From: CBDCIS01 sp965217565
GTDB lineage: Bacteria > Chloroflexota > Dehalococcoidia > Lucifugimonadales > CATOSD01
Direction: 5' to 3'
Length of the DNA: 64,000 nucleotides
Assembly (NCBI GenBank): GCA_965217565.1
Contig: CBDCIS010000009.1
Location: 1 to 64,000 of the forward strand
A program made the translations under genes and the position numbers. A model generated the notes under the pieces. The model did not search any database. It was not told the DNA's origin and worked only from the letters and a program-made list of their open reading frames with translations. Of the stretch, positions 1 through 9,228 are shown piece by piece (position 1 is the first letter of the stretch; each line of letters opens with the position of its first letter).

Positions 1-387
1 CTCGTAAACGTCACCGTGCAGGTCTTGTGCGCGGAGACTGAGGAGAAGGCGCAACGGCTGTCGCTGAGCCGCAACCTTTCGCGGGTCAAGTCCATTCAGG
101 GAATCCGCACCGGCGTGCCTACCATCGAAGAGGCGCTCGAGTATCCGTACACGCCGGAGGAGCGCGCATACATAGAGTCGATGAAGCACAGCTATATCGA
201 CGGCGACCCCGCACAGGTGAAGGCGAAGATAGAAGCGGTTGCCGCGGACTACAAGACGAACGACGTCGGCATCGTAACTATATGCCACGCCTTCGAGGAC
301 AGGGTGCGTTCGTATGAGCTGGTGCGGAGGCGTTTGGATAGGGAGCTAGTCAGTTTTCAGTGCGATACATGGCGTCGCGGGTTTTGA
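1..387 (+). CDS. LLM-class flavin-dependent oxidoreductase, C-terminal part (5' partial)
   Basis: The frame is open from base 1, so the N-terminus lies outside the window. The visible 128 residues fit the C-terminal end of bacterial luciferase-like (F420 or FMN-dependent) TIM-barrel oxidoreductases: a stretch on TVQVLCAETEEKA, a helical insert around SMKHSYIDGDPAQVKAKI, and an end resembling DVGIVTICHAFEDRVRSYEL, which in this family closes the barrel. The last ten or so residues look atypical and overlap the convergent enoyl-CoA hydratase remnant by 38 bp. Substrate cannot be inferred from this piece. Confidence 0.75.
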   Translation, partial: LVNVTVQVLCAETEEKAQRLSLSRNLSRVKSIQGIRTGVPTIEEALEYPYTPEERAYIESMKHSYIDGDPAQVKAKIEAVAADYKTNDVGIVTICHAFEDRVRSYELVRRRLDRELVSFQCDTWRRGF

Positions 388-1196
388 GGAACGCGCCCCA
401 TCCGCCTTCGTGGAGGAGCTTTAGGCGGGATAGGGATACCTCGTCGCCACGGGTAGCGTCGGCTATGGCGGCTATGGCGTGGTCGTCGCGGTATGCCAAC
501 GCCTGGCGGAGTCCGGCGAGTTCGTAGGCGCGGTTGATTAGCAGCTTGTTCAGGCGCACGGTGGTTTGAGGCAGCGCGGCCAGCTTGCGAGCCATCGCCT
601 CCGCCTCCGCGTCCAGTTGTCTGAGGGCACGACGCGGTTGACCAGGCCCATGCGGTGAGCCTCGCGGCGTCTATCTGCTCGCCCAGCATGAGCAGTTCCT
701 TGGCGTTCTTCATCGAGACCAGGAACGGAGTTATCAGCACGGGCGGCGGGAATCCGTGCCGGATGTGTATCTCCCCGAAGCGGGCATTCTCAGCGGCTAC
801 GGTGAGGTCGCACACGCCGGCCAGTTCGCAGGCCTGCCCAACGGCGTGACCCCTGACGGCGGCAATGACGGGCTTTGGAAACGACCAAATCTTCTTCTGC
901 ACCTCCACGCCGCTGGGAGCGGGAGCGTCGTCGGGATAGTAGGAGGCGTAGAGGGTCTCCCCCGCGGAGAACGCCCTACCCGCGCCGGTGAGGATGACTA
1001 CCTTTGCGTCGTCGTCGGCCTCGGCGCGCTCCAGGGCGGCGTAGAGCAGGCGCTGGACGTTCTTGTTGATGGCGTTGAGGATGGTGGGGCGATTGAGGAC
1101 GACGCGAACGAAGCCGTCGCCCTCTTCGTACAGCACGTCGTCAGGGCCAGGCGGCGGAATCTCGATGCCATCGGGAGTCTTCCTGATTTCGGTCAT
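350..1196 (-). pseudogene. Enoyl-CoA hydratase/isomerase family, frameshifted
   Basis: A crotonase-fold enzyme of acyl-CoA metabolism. The N-terminal 185 residues are in one frame and include the oxyanion-hole segments (GAGRAFSAGETL and GHAVGQACELAGVCDL) followed by FGEIHIRHGFPPP. Near 665-672 homology moves to a second frame (EAHRMGLVNRVVPSD) and near 620 to a third (DAEAEAMARKLAALP), which runs to the stop at 350. Each shift is explained by one missing base. Full length would be about 282 residues, normal for the family. It is either a decayed gene or the victim of sequence errors, since three neighbours are broken in the same way. Confidence 0.8.
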
Positions 1197-1334
1197 GTAG
1201 GCCCTCCGTGTAGAGTTGCGGTGTCGAATTGTACACCACGGGGCGCAGTCGGGTCGATGTCCGTTGCCCTGCTCTTGTTCGGCGCGGCCGTTAGCGGTAA
1301 GGTGTTTAGCAACTGCACTTTTGGAGGTTGACCA

Positions 1335-1913
1335 GTGGAAGTTTACGAATGTGTGATAGCGAGGCGCACCGTGAGGAGCTTCACGTCGGAAGACTGTGCC
1401 GGAACAGGTCGTGCGCAGGATTCTTCAGGCGGGGCGAATGGCGCCGAGTTCGAGCGATTCGCAGCCGTGGCACTTCATTGTCATCAACAGCGCAGAGACG
1501 CTTCAAAAGCTGGGCGAAATCGCCACGCAGGGGCCGTTCGTCGCGGACGCAACGATGGCGATAGCGGTCATCGTCGTGGGAGACGCGCCGCGTGGCCACC
1601 TGGACGCGGGACGGGCGATTCAGCAGATGGAGTTGGTGGCGTGGGCCGAGGGACTGGGCACGTGCTTCATCGGGCTGCGGCAGGCCGAGCAGCAGCGGCA
1701 GGTCAAGGCTCTGCTCGGCATCCCGGTGGAGATGGAACTGGTAACGCTGCTGCCGTTCGGCTACCGAGAGCAGGGATTCAGGGCCAGGGGCACGCGACGC
1801 AAGCGAAGGTTCAAATTGCGCACCGCGAGAGGTTCGGGAGAGTTGGTCCGTCGCGAGCGGTCAGTAGTCAGTGGGTCAGCGATCCCCCCACCCAGGTAGG
1901 CCAACATCATTGA
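1335..1913 (+). pseudogene. Nitroreductase family protein, frameshifted
   Basis: An FMN-dependent nitroreductase-fold protein of about 190 residues. It starts MEVYECVIARRTVRSF, the typical FMN-phosphate-binding start, then shifts frame at about 1392-1398 into PEQVVRRILQAGRMAPSSSD and QPWHFIVI. The middle has WAEGLGTCFIG and LLPFGYREQG, conserved in the family. A second shift near 1800-1815 is likely, because the usual ending (AHRERFG) is found back in the first frame. The 3' end runs into the MITE beginning at 1899, so the natural terminus may have been replaced by that insertion. Confidence 0.75.
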
Positions 1914-2027
1914 AATGAAGCGTAGAGCGACGGAGCCACAAAATCCCCCGCCATTCACGGGAGGGGGTTTAGGGGGTGGGTGAGCGTCAGTCGCTCTACC
2001 AGTCAATACAAACATGTTGAACCACTA
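1897..2027. mobile_element. MITE of the IS630 type, about 127 bp, flanked by TA
   Basis: Bases 1899-2025 are flanked by TA on both sides. The left end (GGCCAACATCATTGAAATGAAG, with the first 20 bases diagnostic) matches the right terminus of the complete IS630 element at 56789-58023. The right end (CAATACAAACATGTTGAACC) matches that element's left terminus, with homology reaching about 36 bp inward. There is no coding capacity; the core is a GC-rich imperfect palindrome around 1940-1968. This is the structure of a non-autonomous derivative that could be moved by the IS630 transposase. The next 285 bp up to the carbonic anhydrase start hold nothing recognisable. Confidence 0.75.
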
Positions 2028-2312
2028 GCCAAGATGCTGAAGGTGAACCAGCCAGCCCGTCTCCAAGCCTGGAGCAACGGGCCGACATGTACGTCTCCAG
2101 CCTCCGTTCTTACTCGAGGCGGTGGGCGTACGGGTTCAAGACCGTCGCCGAGTTTCCCAAAGGCGAGGTCGCTATCACCAACCCTCTCCGACGTGGGAGA
2201 GGTTTGGGGAGTCCTAGTCGATGGGTTCCGTTACATTTTTGCTTGATGGCTCGGCTTCGCGTCGAAACTGCATCGGGGACAACCGGGCAATGGCGGGTTA
2301 ACCGGGTTCAGC

Positions 2313-3273
2313 TTGAGGAGTAAGCCAGGGCTGACAGTCATTTGGCCGACGCTGGCGTTTTGCCTGATGGCGGCATTGCTCACGGGCACGGCTTGTACCC
2401 GTCAAGATCAGGCGGTGAAATGGGGATACGATGGACCGGGCGCGCCGGAACATTGGGCCTCGTTGTCCGAAGAGTACGCAACGTGCAGCCGACGGTCACC
2501 GGCAATCTCCAATCGACGTTTCTGGATACGACAGGGGTGACGCCGCGCCCATTTCGTTCTCATACAGCGGCGATGCCACAGGCGTCCGCAACGACGGCAG
2601 ATCTGTGCACGTTGACTATGGGCCTGGCAACACTCTGAGCGTGGGCCAGCGAACCTACGCGTTGAAGTCGGCTCACTTTCATTCCCCCTCGGAGCATCTG
2701 ATAGACGGCGCGAGCTTTGCGGCGGAGTTGCACCTGGTCCATGCGGACGCGGACGGCAACCTGGCGGTGGTGGGGCTGCTGTTCAGGCCGGGCGCACCCA
2801 GTCCTGTGGCGCAGGAGATTCTCGACGCCACCCCGGCTGTCGGCGATACCGTCGTCGAAGGCTTTACGCTCAACGCCGGAGGCTACGTGCCGAGCGAGCT
2901 GGGCTATTATCGGTACGACGGCTCAAAGACGACGCCCCCGTGTGATGAACCGGTCAACTGGTATGTAATGCGTGAGCCGAAGAGTGTTTCGCCCGAACAG
3001 GTCAACAAGCTGCTGGCATTGAGCGGCGGTCCCAACAATCGGCCTGTCCAGCCCATTGGCGATCGTTGTGATAACAACCCGGGTGACAGGCTGATAAGTA
3101 ACTGTTCAGAGTTCAGGGGAAATGAAGGGATTTGCCCCAGGCAGGAAGGCGCTTTTGCGCGCGCTCACACTTCAGGCTGTCCTTTGGGGACGATTCAGAG
3201 TGATGTTGGGGTGAATTTTGGTTGGTCATGGGCGGGCTGTTGGATCCAAGGAGGCGGTCGCGCGGGGGTATGA
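2313..3273 (+). pseudogene. Alpha-class carbonic anhydrase, exported, frameshifted
   Basis: Reversible CO2 hydration enzyme. The start (TTG at 2313) gives a hydrophobic export signal ending in LLTGTAC, a possible but imperfect lipobox. After WGYDGPGAPEHWASLSEEY the frame shifts at about 2490 (one extra base), and the rest reads HRQSPIDVS, then HFHSPSEH, which holds two zinc-ligand histidines, and AELHLVH with the third. YRYDGSKTTPPCDEPVNWYV and NNRPVQPIGDR are also classic alpha-CA blocks. After about 3070 the frame stays open to 3273, but that tail is not family-like and overlaps the methyltransferase start, so the true end is uncertain. Only one indel separates this from a working gene. Confidence 0.8.
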
Positions 3274-3871
3274 CCGAGTTGGCGGGCGGTATGGCGAGCT
3301 TGCGCTCAAGGCCGATTTCGATGAGCGGGCGCGCTATGTGGACGCGCTGATAGACGGCCTGCCATCCGGGGCGCGGCTGCTCGACCTCGGCTGCGGCGCG
3401 GCGCGTTCCGACGACTCGCCGGCTCGCGGAGCATTTCGAGGGTGACCGGCGTCGATATATCACAGCGGCAAGTGGAGCGGGCACGGTACAACGTTCCGGG
3501 GGCGACATTCCTGTGGGCGGATATGTCATCGCTTGACCTCCCCTGCCGCCAGCTTCGACGCGGTCACGGCGTTCTACTCGATCATCCACGTGCCCAGGGA
3601 CGAGCAGCCGGAACTGCTGCGCTCAATCGCCACCTGGCTGCGTCCCTGCGGGCCGTTGGCGGCAACGCTTGGCGCGGAGTCGGTGGAGGCGGCGTACGAC
3701 GATTTCTGGCCGGGCGTGTCGATGTTCTGGAGTAGTTTCGACAGCGCGACCGGCTGTCGCATGATAGAGGACGCGGGTCTGGGCATAGCCAGCGCGTGCG
3801 AGAGGACGTCCGAGTCGCCCGGCGGTGGTTCGGAGACGTTCCTGTGGGTCGTGGCGCGGAAGCCGGGCTGA
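3218..3871 (+). pseudogene. Class I SAM-dependent methyltransferase, frameshifted
   Basis: Homology is spread over three frames. The first carries VARGYDRVGGRYGELAL and motif I (LLDLGCGAA). A short bridge (RRLAEHFE) is in another frame, followed by VTGVDISQRQVERAR from 3442 and WADMSSLDLP. From about 3540 the frame reads AASFDAVTAFYSIIHVPRDE, motif IV-like, then LLRSIATWLRPCGPLAAT and the end FLWVVARKPG. The arrangement matches small ubiE/COQ5-type methyltransferases of about 210 residues. At least three indels are needed. The substrate cannot be inferred. Confidence 0.75.
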
Positions 3872-3954
3872 CGCTGCGGGCGGGCCACGGGGCAGGCGCT
3901 AGGGCCTTTCGATTGTTCGTGTGCAGGCGTCGCCAGATTCAGGATTTCAGGGCC

Positions 3955-4330
3955 AAGGGACTTTGGTGGCTATCGAGGATGCGGACAGGCCGCTCATGCA
4001 GGTCAGCCCGGTGTGGGATTGGCTCGCATCTAGACGGATTGATGTTTTCGCTGGCGGAAAAACGCCTGTGGGTGTCTCATTTTGATGCATTGTGTCTCAT
4101 TCCTACTTGGGGTCTGTGACGCTGTGAGAGGATTCAGGGGATGTTTCTGAGTTGGAATGTAGTAGGGTTACGGTTGTTTGTACAGGAAATTAGACACCTA
4201 TTTCTGTGGATTTTGCGCATCGGCTGCGCAGGGCCGGTTGGGGCACGGCGGGCCAGGGCGATGGTGTACGGTTATCGATGGGGCGATAATAGCACGATGG
4301 TTCGTGTATGTCAAGGGGATGTTGTCAGCA
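3955..4330. repeat. Dispersed repeat of about 375 bp, copy 1
   Basis: This block, in the same orientation, matches 45528-45912. The best-conserved part is CTCATTCCTACTTGGGGTCT followed by GACGCTGTGAGAGGATT and GAGTTGGAATGTAGTAGGGT. The copies differ by many substitutions and a few small indels, so they are old. No shared open frame of useful length exists. The rest of the gap between 3872 and 4434 holds nothing else recognisable. Confidence 0.75.
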
Positions 4331-4434
4331 GAGGCAAGCGCAGGTTTACGCCAATCCGCGTTTGAAGTATCATAGGGCCTGATTCGGTGAAATGAGGGGC
4401 TGTTCGTACAGCTTGAAAGAAAGGACGTGTTCTG

Positions 4435-5187
4435 ATGCTCGAAGTAGAGGTAAAGGTCTATGCTCGCATCGGTTGAGCTACGTGCGCGCGAACGAAAGAG
4501 TTTCTTTCGAACAACAACGTTCCGTTCATAGACCGGGACATAGAGAACAGCCCCGGCGCATTGGATGAGTTGCGCGAGCTGGGGTTCCGAACCGTGCCCG
4601 TTACGGTTATCGGGGAGAAGGGAATAGCGGGATTCCGCCCCAACGAAATCTCCAAGGCGCTTCATCTTGGCAAAGAGTCTGCGCCCAGAGACCCGTCTGA
4701 GACGCTGCCGCTGCTGGAGCGCATCGCGGTCGCCGTGCAGCGGGCCGTCAGGCAGATGCCCGATGAGCACCTCGACTACCGGGCGCCGGACAGGGACCGG
4801 CCGATGCGCGAGTTCGCGTATCACATCCTTCGCATGGTGCAGCGGACGATGCGGGGTATCGACACGGGGGTGTTTCCGATGGAAGACCAGGCCACGGTGG
4901 ACCTGCCCGGCCGCTCCTACGACAGCTTCGCGCAGATAGCGGACTTTGGCGAAGAGGTTATCACGGAGTTTCGAGCGTGGGCGCCAAAGCAGGACGTCGC
5001 CGCGCTCCAGAAGCCTCCCGGCGAAGGACTGCGCAGCGGCGCGGAGCAGCTGGACCTGATCGCGGGGCACACCACGCAGCATCTGCGTCAACTCTATTTC
5101 GTGCTCGATGGGTTCGGCATAGAGCCGGAGGAGCGGATGCAGGACTCGGAGTTCCCGCCGGAGTACGTGCTGACGATTTTGTGGTGA
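4435..5187 (+). CDS. Glutaredoxin-DinB fusion, candidate selenoprotein (in-frame TGA at 4474-4476)
   Basis: The frame from ATG 4435 is interrupted only by TGA at codon 14 and otherwise runs to 5187. The translation around it is VKVYARIG-(TGA)-ATCARTKEFL, so the TGA stands exactly where the first Cys of the glutaredoxin CxxC motif belongs (UxxC). The thioredoxin fold continues with NNNVPFIDRDIE and the cis-Pro loop RTVPVTVIG. From about residue 90 a DinB-like four-helix domain follows (MREFAYHILRMVQRTM; GHTTQHLRQLYFVL, whose histidines could bind metal). Grx-DinB fusions with a normal CxxC are known in Chloroflexota as I recall. A hairpin meeting bacterial SECIS rules lies just downstream, and selA and selC are in this window. 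The alternative is a simple nonsense mutation. The purine-rich AAAGGA near 4418 is a weak ribosome site. Confidence 0.7.
4477..4512 (+). promoter_or_regulatory. Candidate bacterial SECIS hairpin
   Basis: Immediately after the TGA, bases 4493-4498 (CGAAAG) pair with 4504-4509 (CTTTCG) around the five-base loop AGTTT. The loop starts 22 nt after the TGA and has G in its second position. That matches the published bacterial SECIS description: apical loop 16-37 nt after UGA, with a G among the first two loop bases. The stem is short (6 bp), and the outer stem was not modelled, so this is suggestive rather than proven. Confidence 0.5.
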
Positions 5188-5258
5188 GGGCGAGTGGGTC
5201 AGTTTGTCAGTTGTGGGGGGAGAATTGAGGTGGGGGCACAGTTCTGGAGAGGGTTTGG

Positions 5259-6206
5259 ATGATTGTCGATTCGCACGTGCATATTTGGGCTGACGGCTGG
5301 CGGCCTCGCTGGAACCAGGCGCACACGCTGACGAACGTGGCGCGCGCCAGGGGCATCAGCGCGGACGAGGCGATGCGCTTCGTGGAGAAGACCTGGGACC
5401 CCGACGGCAGCGGCCTCATCGCCGAGATGGACCTGATTGGCCTGGACAAGGCACTGGTCTTTCGCGTCGATTACGGCGCTGTGGTGCCTGGGGAGGACAG
5501 CAGGGTTCCCATCGAGGAGCAGAACCGCCTGACCTCTGAGGTCGCCAAGGCCCATCCCGACAGGCTCGCATGGTGCGCCAGCGTGGACCCGCGCAGGCCG
5601 AACGCCGCCAGGTTTGTTAAGAAGGCCGTAACTGAGTGGTGCGCGCGGGGGCTGAAGCTGTATTGCGCGGGCGGATACTACCCCAACGACAGGCTGGTGT
5701 ATCCTATCTATGAGATTTTGCAGGAGCATGGCGTTCCGGTGATGTACCACGTTGGCCCCGTCGCCACCGCGCCGATGCTGAGCAAGTACGCGCACCCGCT
5801 TCACCTCGAAGAGGTCAGCCTAGACTTCCCGGAACTGACTATTCACGCGGGCCACGGCGGCGTGGGGCACTCCCGGGGCAGCTTTGGCTGGTACCAGGAC
5901 ATGATGGCGATGGGCGAGCTTCATCGCAACATCGTCATCGATACGGCGTTGTGGCAGGGCATGGCGCGTCGCGACCCGCTGCGATTCTACCGCTACCTGA
6001 GAAACGCGGTTGACGTGCTCGGCGCGGAGCGCGTGATGTACGCGACGGACTGGACGAACCCGGCCTCGCCCTCTAACGGCTGGTACCTGAAGATGTACCA
6101 GGAGGTCCCGGAGGAGGTCAGGGCGGCGGGAATCGACTTCTCGGACGAGGAGAAGCGGCTGATCCTGGGCGACAACGCTGCGCGGGTCTATGGATTGACA
6201 TCGTGA
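5259..6206 (+). CDS. Amidohydrolase-2 family metal-dependent hydrolase/decarboxylase
   Basis: A 315-residue TIM-barrel protein of the ACMSD-like amidohydrolase-2 family. The first metal site is the HxH in IVDSHVHIW. LKLYCAGGYYP, VMYHVG and TIHAGHGG supply further barrel-strand residues, and YATDWTNP carries the conserved Asp at the C-terminal end of the barrel. The ThDP enzyme starts 20 bp downstream on the same strand, so the two probably form one transcript and act on related carboxylated substrates. The exact substrate is unknown. Confidence 0.85.
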   Translation: MIVDSHVHIWADGWRPRWNQAHTLTNVARARGISADEAMRFVEKTWDPDGSGLIAEMDLIGLDKALVFRVDYGAVVPGEDSRVPIEEQNRLTSEVAKAHPDRLAWCASVDPRRPNAARFVKKAVTEWCARGLKLYCAGGYYPNDRLVYPIYEILQEHGVPVMYHVGPVATAPMLSKYAHPLHLEEVSLDFPELTIHAGHGGVGHSRGSFGWYQDMMAMGELHRNIVIDTALWQGMARRDPLRFYRYLRNAVDVLGAERVMYATDWTNPASPSNGWYLKMYQEVPEEVRAAGIDFSDEEKRLILGDNAARVYGLTS

Positions 6207-6225
6207 TGCTTGGAGGGCGAATCTT

Positions 6226-7905
6226 ATGACTCGGATGAAGGCTGGGCAGGGCATAATCGAACTCCTGCGCGCCGAGGGTGTGGAATACACCTTTGGGCTG
6301 GTTGGCCTCACGACCAACAGCATAGTAACGGAGATGTACGGCAGGGACGACATTCACTTCGTGGATACGCGCCACGAAGAGGGCGCGGCGTTCATGGCCT
6401 ACGGCTACACGCGCGCGTCGGGCAAGCCGGCCGCCTGCATCACCACGTCCGGCCCCGGCACTATCAACCTCATCACGGGCGTTTCGCTGGCCTACAAGGG
6501 CCATGCGCCGGTCATCGTAATCGGCGGCGACACCGCTCGCGACTACATCGGCAGGGACGGCACGCAGGCCTTCGACCTGGTTGGGCTGTTCAAGCCCATC
6601 ACCAACATGGCCGTACAGGTCAACAAGACGGAACGGATACCGGAGACGTTCCGCAACGCCTTTCGCGTCGCGCTGACCGGGCCGCGCGGGCCGGTGTTCA
6701 TCGACATTCCCCGGGACCTGATGGACGACTTGGACGTGGACTGGGACATCCTGGAGGCGGAAAAGTATCGCGCCGTGAATCGCCGCGTGGAGGGGGACGC
6801 CCAGGCCGTGCGGCAGGCGGCGGCGCTGCTGGCCGGCGCCAAGCGGCCCCTGCTGCTGGCAGGCGGCGGCATCATCGAGTCGGAGGCCAGCGAGGAGGCG
6901 GTGCAACTCGCGGAACTTCTGGACATGGCGATCGTGCCATCCTACGGTCACCACGACGTCGCGCCCAACAGCCATGCCCTATACGTTGGGCCGCCGGGCG
7001 GACGCGGCTCCGGCGAGGCGGCGGAGGCGATGCACCGCGCAGACGTGATTCTCGCGCTCGGCTCGCGGCTGAATCAGCAGAGCACGGGCTGGAACCACAG
7101 CGTGATTCGCCCCGAGACGGCTATCGTGCAGGTGGACATCGACCCGCAGCAGATAGGGCGAAACTACGCGGTCGCTGAGGGCATCATAGGCGACGCCGGA
7201 GCCGTGGCGCGGCAGCTGCTGCGCGCGCTTCGCGAGGACTTCCCGGAGGGACGCGCGAATCCCCAGTGGCGTTCGGAGGTGGAGGCGCTGGCCTCGCGCA
7301 GACGGGAACGGCTGCGGGCGGAGCGGCAGATTAGCGGAGACCCGATGATGCCGCAGCAGGTGTACCCGGAGCTGAACGGGGCGCTGCCGCAGGACTGCAT
7401 GGTGACGATAGACGCCGGCGTCGCGCCGGGCCTCTCCTACGACCGGCTGTCGTTCGAGCTGCCGCGCACGATGTTCAACTACTCGGACCAGGGCGGACTG
7501 GGAATGGGCTATTGCGTGGGACTGGGCACGAAGTTGGGGCGGCCCGACCGTCCCGCGGTGAGCATCCAGGGCGACGGCGGCTTCCTGTACACGTCAGGGG
7601 AGTTGAACACTGCGGTTCGCTGGAACATCCCGCTGGTGAGCATCGTGCTGAACAACAGCTGCCACGGCGCGGAGAAGGCGCAGCAGCAGCGACACTACGA
7701 CGGGCGCTACATAGGCGTTGACCTGGAGAATCCGCGCTTCGACAAACTGGCTGAGGTTTACGGCGCGAAAGGCTACTACGTGGAGCGTCCGGCCGACATC
7801 GGGGACGCAGTGCGGGATGCGCTCTCTCTGGATGGGCCGAGCGTGATCGAGATTCCGGTTGCGGAGTTCTTCCCGCTCCCCGCCCCTACTCCGGGCCAGG
7901 CGTAG
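6226..7905 (+). CDS. Thiamine-diphosphate-dependent enzyme, acetolactate synthase-like
   Basis: The 559 residues show the three-domain POX/ALS layout. The PYR domain has EGVEYTFGLVG and the catalytic Glu region DTRHEEGAAFMAYGYTRAS. A central domain follows, with the Rossmann-like LLLAGGGIIES. The PP domain has the ThDP/Mg motif starting GDGGFLYTSGELNTA and ending IVLNNSC. Length fits acetolactate synthase, glyoxylate carboligase or oxalyl-CoA decarboxylase. No regulatory small subunit gene is nearby, and the partner is an amidohydrolase, so a catabolic carboligase or decarboxylase is more likely than branched-chain amino acid synthesis. Confidence 0.85.
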   Translation: MTRMKAGQGIIELLRAEGVEYTFGLVGLTTNSIVTEMYGRDDIHFVDTRHEEGAAFMAYGYTRASGKPAACITTSGPGTINLITGVSLAYKGHAPVIVIGGDTARDYIGRDGTQAFDLVGLFKPITNMAVQVNKTERIPETFRNAFRVALTGPRGPVFIDIPRDLMDDLDVDWDILEAEKYRAVNRRVEGDAQAVRQAAALLAGAKRPLLLAGGGIIESEASEEAVQLAELLDMAIVPSYGHHDVAPNSHALYVGPPGGRGSGEAAEAMHRADVILALGSRLNQQSTGWNHSVIRPETAIVQVDIDPQQIGRNYAVAEGIIGDAGAVARQLLRALREDFPEGRANPQWRSEVEALASRRRERLRAERQISGDPMMPQQVYPELNGALPQDCMVTIDAGVAPGLSYDRLSFELPRTMFNYSDQGGLGMGYCVGLGTKLGRPDRPAVSIQGDGGFLYTSGELNTAVRWNIPLVSIVLNNSCHGAEKAQQQRHYDGRYIGVDLENPRFDKLAEVYGAKGYYVERPADIGDAVRDALSLDGPSVIEIPVAEFFPLPAPTPGQA

Positions 7906-7920
7906 CGACCATCCGGTCGC
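7905..7920. terminator. Small hairpin between convergent genes
   Basis: GCGACC and GGTCGC pair around ATCC directly after the ThDP enzyme stop codon. No T-run follows on either strand. It may help end transcription between the ThDP gene and convergent cinA, but support is weak. Confidence 0.3.
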
Positions 7921-7929
7921 CCCTGCTTA

Positions 7930-9195
7930 CTAGCGGCGCCACAGGCGGCGAGGGGTTGAGGGGCCGGCGTCTTTGGTCTGGCGAATGAACTCCAGCAGGG
8001 CGTGGGTAACGGCACGGCCTCTTATTCTGAGGCGCTGGGTGGGATAGCGGCCCGACGTGGACGCGGCGCGGCTGCCCAGCGCGAATCCTATGTAGGACGA
8101 GCCCAGCGGGCCACTGGACGGGGTTGGGTTGGTGACGACTCCGGTTACGCTTACGCCAACGTCGGCGTCGAAGGCGCGGCGCGCGGCCTGCGCCATCGCC
8201 TCGGCGACAGGTGCGCTGACCGCTCCGTGCTCCTCTATCACCGCCGGGTCTATGCCGTGCTTTTGAAGCGTTTCCTCCCCAAAGACGACTACGCTGCCCT
8301 TCAGGAAGTCGTGGCTTCCCGGCATTTCGGCGAGGTTGCTGGCGAGCAGGCCGCCGGTGAAGCTCTCCATGATGCCGAGCGTCTGCCCTCGCTCGCCGAG
8401 GTGGGCCGCCACCAGCGCCTCCGGTGTCTCGTTGTCCACTCCCCAGATGGCGTCGTCGCCAACTATGCCCCGAATCTCCGCCTCCATCGGAGCTATGAGT
8501 TCACCGGCCTCCCGCTCGGTTGCGGCGGTGGCTATGGCTCTCAGGTGAATGCCGTCCTGCTTGGAGTAGATGCCGAGTGAGGGATTGACGCTCTGGAAAA
8601 GGGGTGTGAGCATCTCGTCGAGCCCGCCCTCGGAGATGCCGAAGGTCTTGAGGGTGCGCGTTACGATCGCTACGCCGGGGTTGCGCTGCCTGAGCCTGGG
8701 GGCGATCTCGAAAGTCCACATTCGCTCCAGCTCCCTGGGCGGTCCTGGCGTGCAGGCTATCACGTGACCGTTCTTCTCGACCCACCATCCTGGGGCTGTG
8801 CCCATCGGGTTGGGGATCGCCTCGGCTGAAGGTATGAGGGTTGCCTGCTTGATGTTGGTGGCGGGCATCTCCCCGCCTCGACCGGCGAAGATGCTCTTGA
8901 GCTGCTCCAGCAGGTCGTCCTGCACCTCCATCTGTTCGCCCATCACACTGGCGACGGTCTCCCTGGTAAGATCGTCGGAGGTGGGCCCCAGGCCGCCGGA
9001 GGTTAGGGTAACGTCGGAACGACGCCAGGCGCGATCTATCACCTCGAAGAGCCTGTCGGGGTGGTCGCCGACTTTGGAGACCCAGCGAACCTCTATACCG
9101 AGCTTGGCGAGTTCGGCGGCTATGTACGCGGAGTTGGTGTCCGTTATCTCGCCCATGAGTATCTCTGTGCCAATGGAAACTATCTCGGCGTTCAT
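7930..9195 (-). CDS. cinA: CinA family protein (NMN deamidase / ADP-ribose pyrophosphatase type)
   Basis: A 421-residue protein with the full CinA layout. The N-terminal molybdopterin-binding-like domain has SIGTEILMGEITDTNS and SGGLGPTSDDLTRE. The C-terminal CinA deamidase domain has IMESFTGGLLASNLAEMPGS and GVSVTGV. The C-terminal motif normally reads ESCTGG; here Phe replaces the Cys, so activity of that domain should not be assumed. CinA proteins recycle pyridine nucleotides by cleaving NMN. It is transcribed away from the exporter cluster boundary, with 99 bp to the next minus-strand gene upstream. Confidence 0.9.
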   Translation of the reverse strand: MNAEIVSIGTEILMGEITDTNSAYIAAELAKLGIEVRWVSKVGDHPDRLFEVIDRAWRRSDVTLTSGGLGPTSDDLTRETVASVMGEQMEVQDDLLEQLKSIFAGRGGEMPATNIKQATLIPSAEAIPNPMGTAPGWWVEKNGHVIACTPGPPRELERMWTFEIAPRLRQRNPGVAIVTRTLKTFGISEGGLDEMLTPLFQSVNPSLGIYSKQDGIHLRAIATAATEREAGELIAPMEAEIRGIVGDDAIWGVDNETPEALVAAHLGERGQTLGIMESFTGGLLASNLAEMPGSHDFLKGSVVVFGEETLQKHGIDPAVIEEHGAVSAPVAEAMAQAARRAFDADVGVSVTGVVTNPTPSSGPLGSSYIGFALGSRAASTSGRYPTQRLRIRGRAVTHALLEFIRQTKDAGPSTPRRLWRR

Positions 9196-9228
9196 GTGGT
9201 TCTCCTGAGTGGGGTTGTCGTTTGGATT

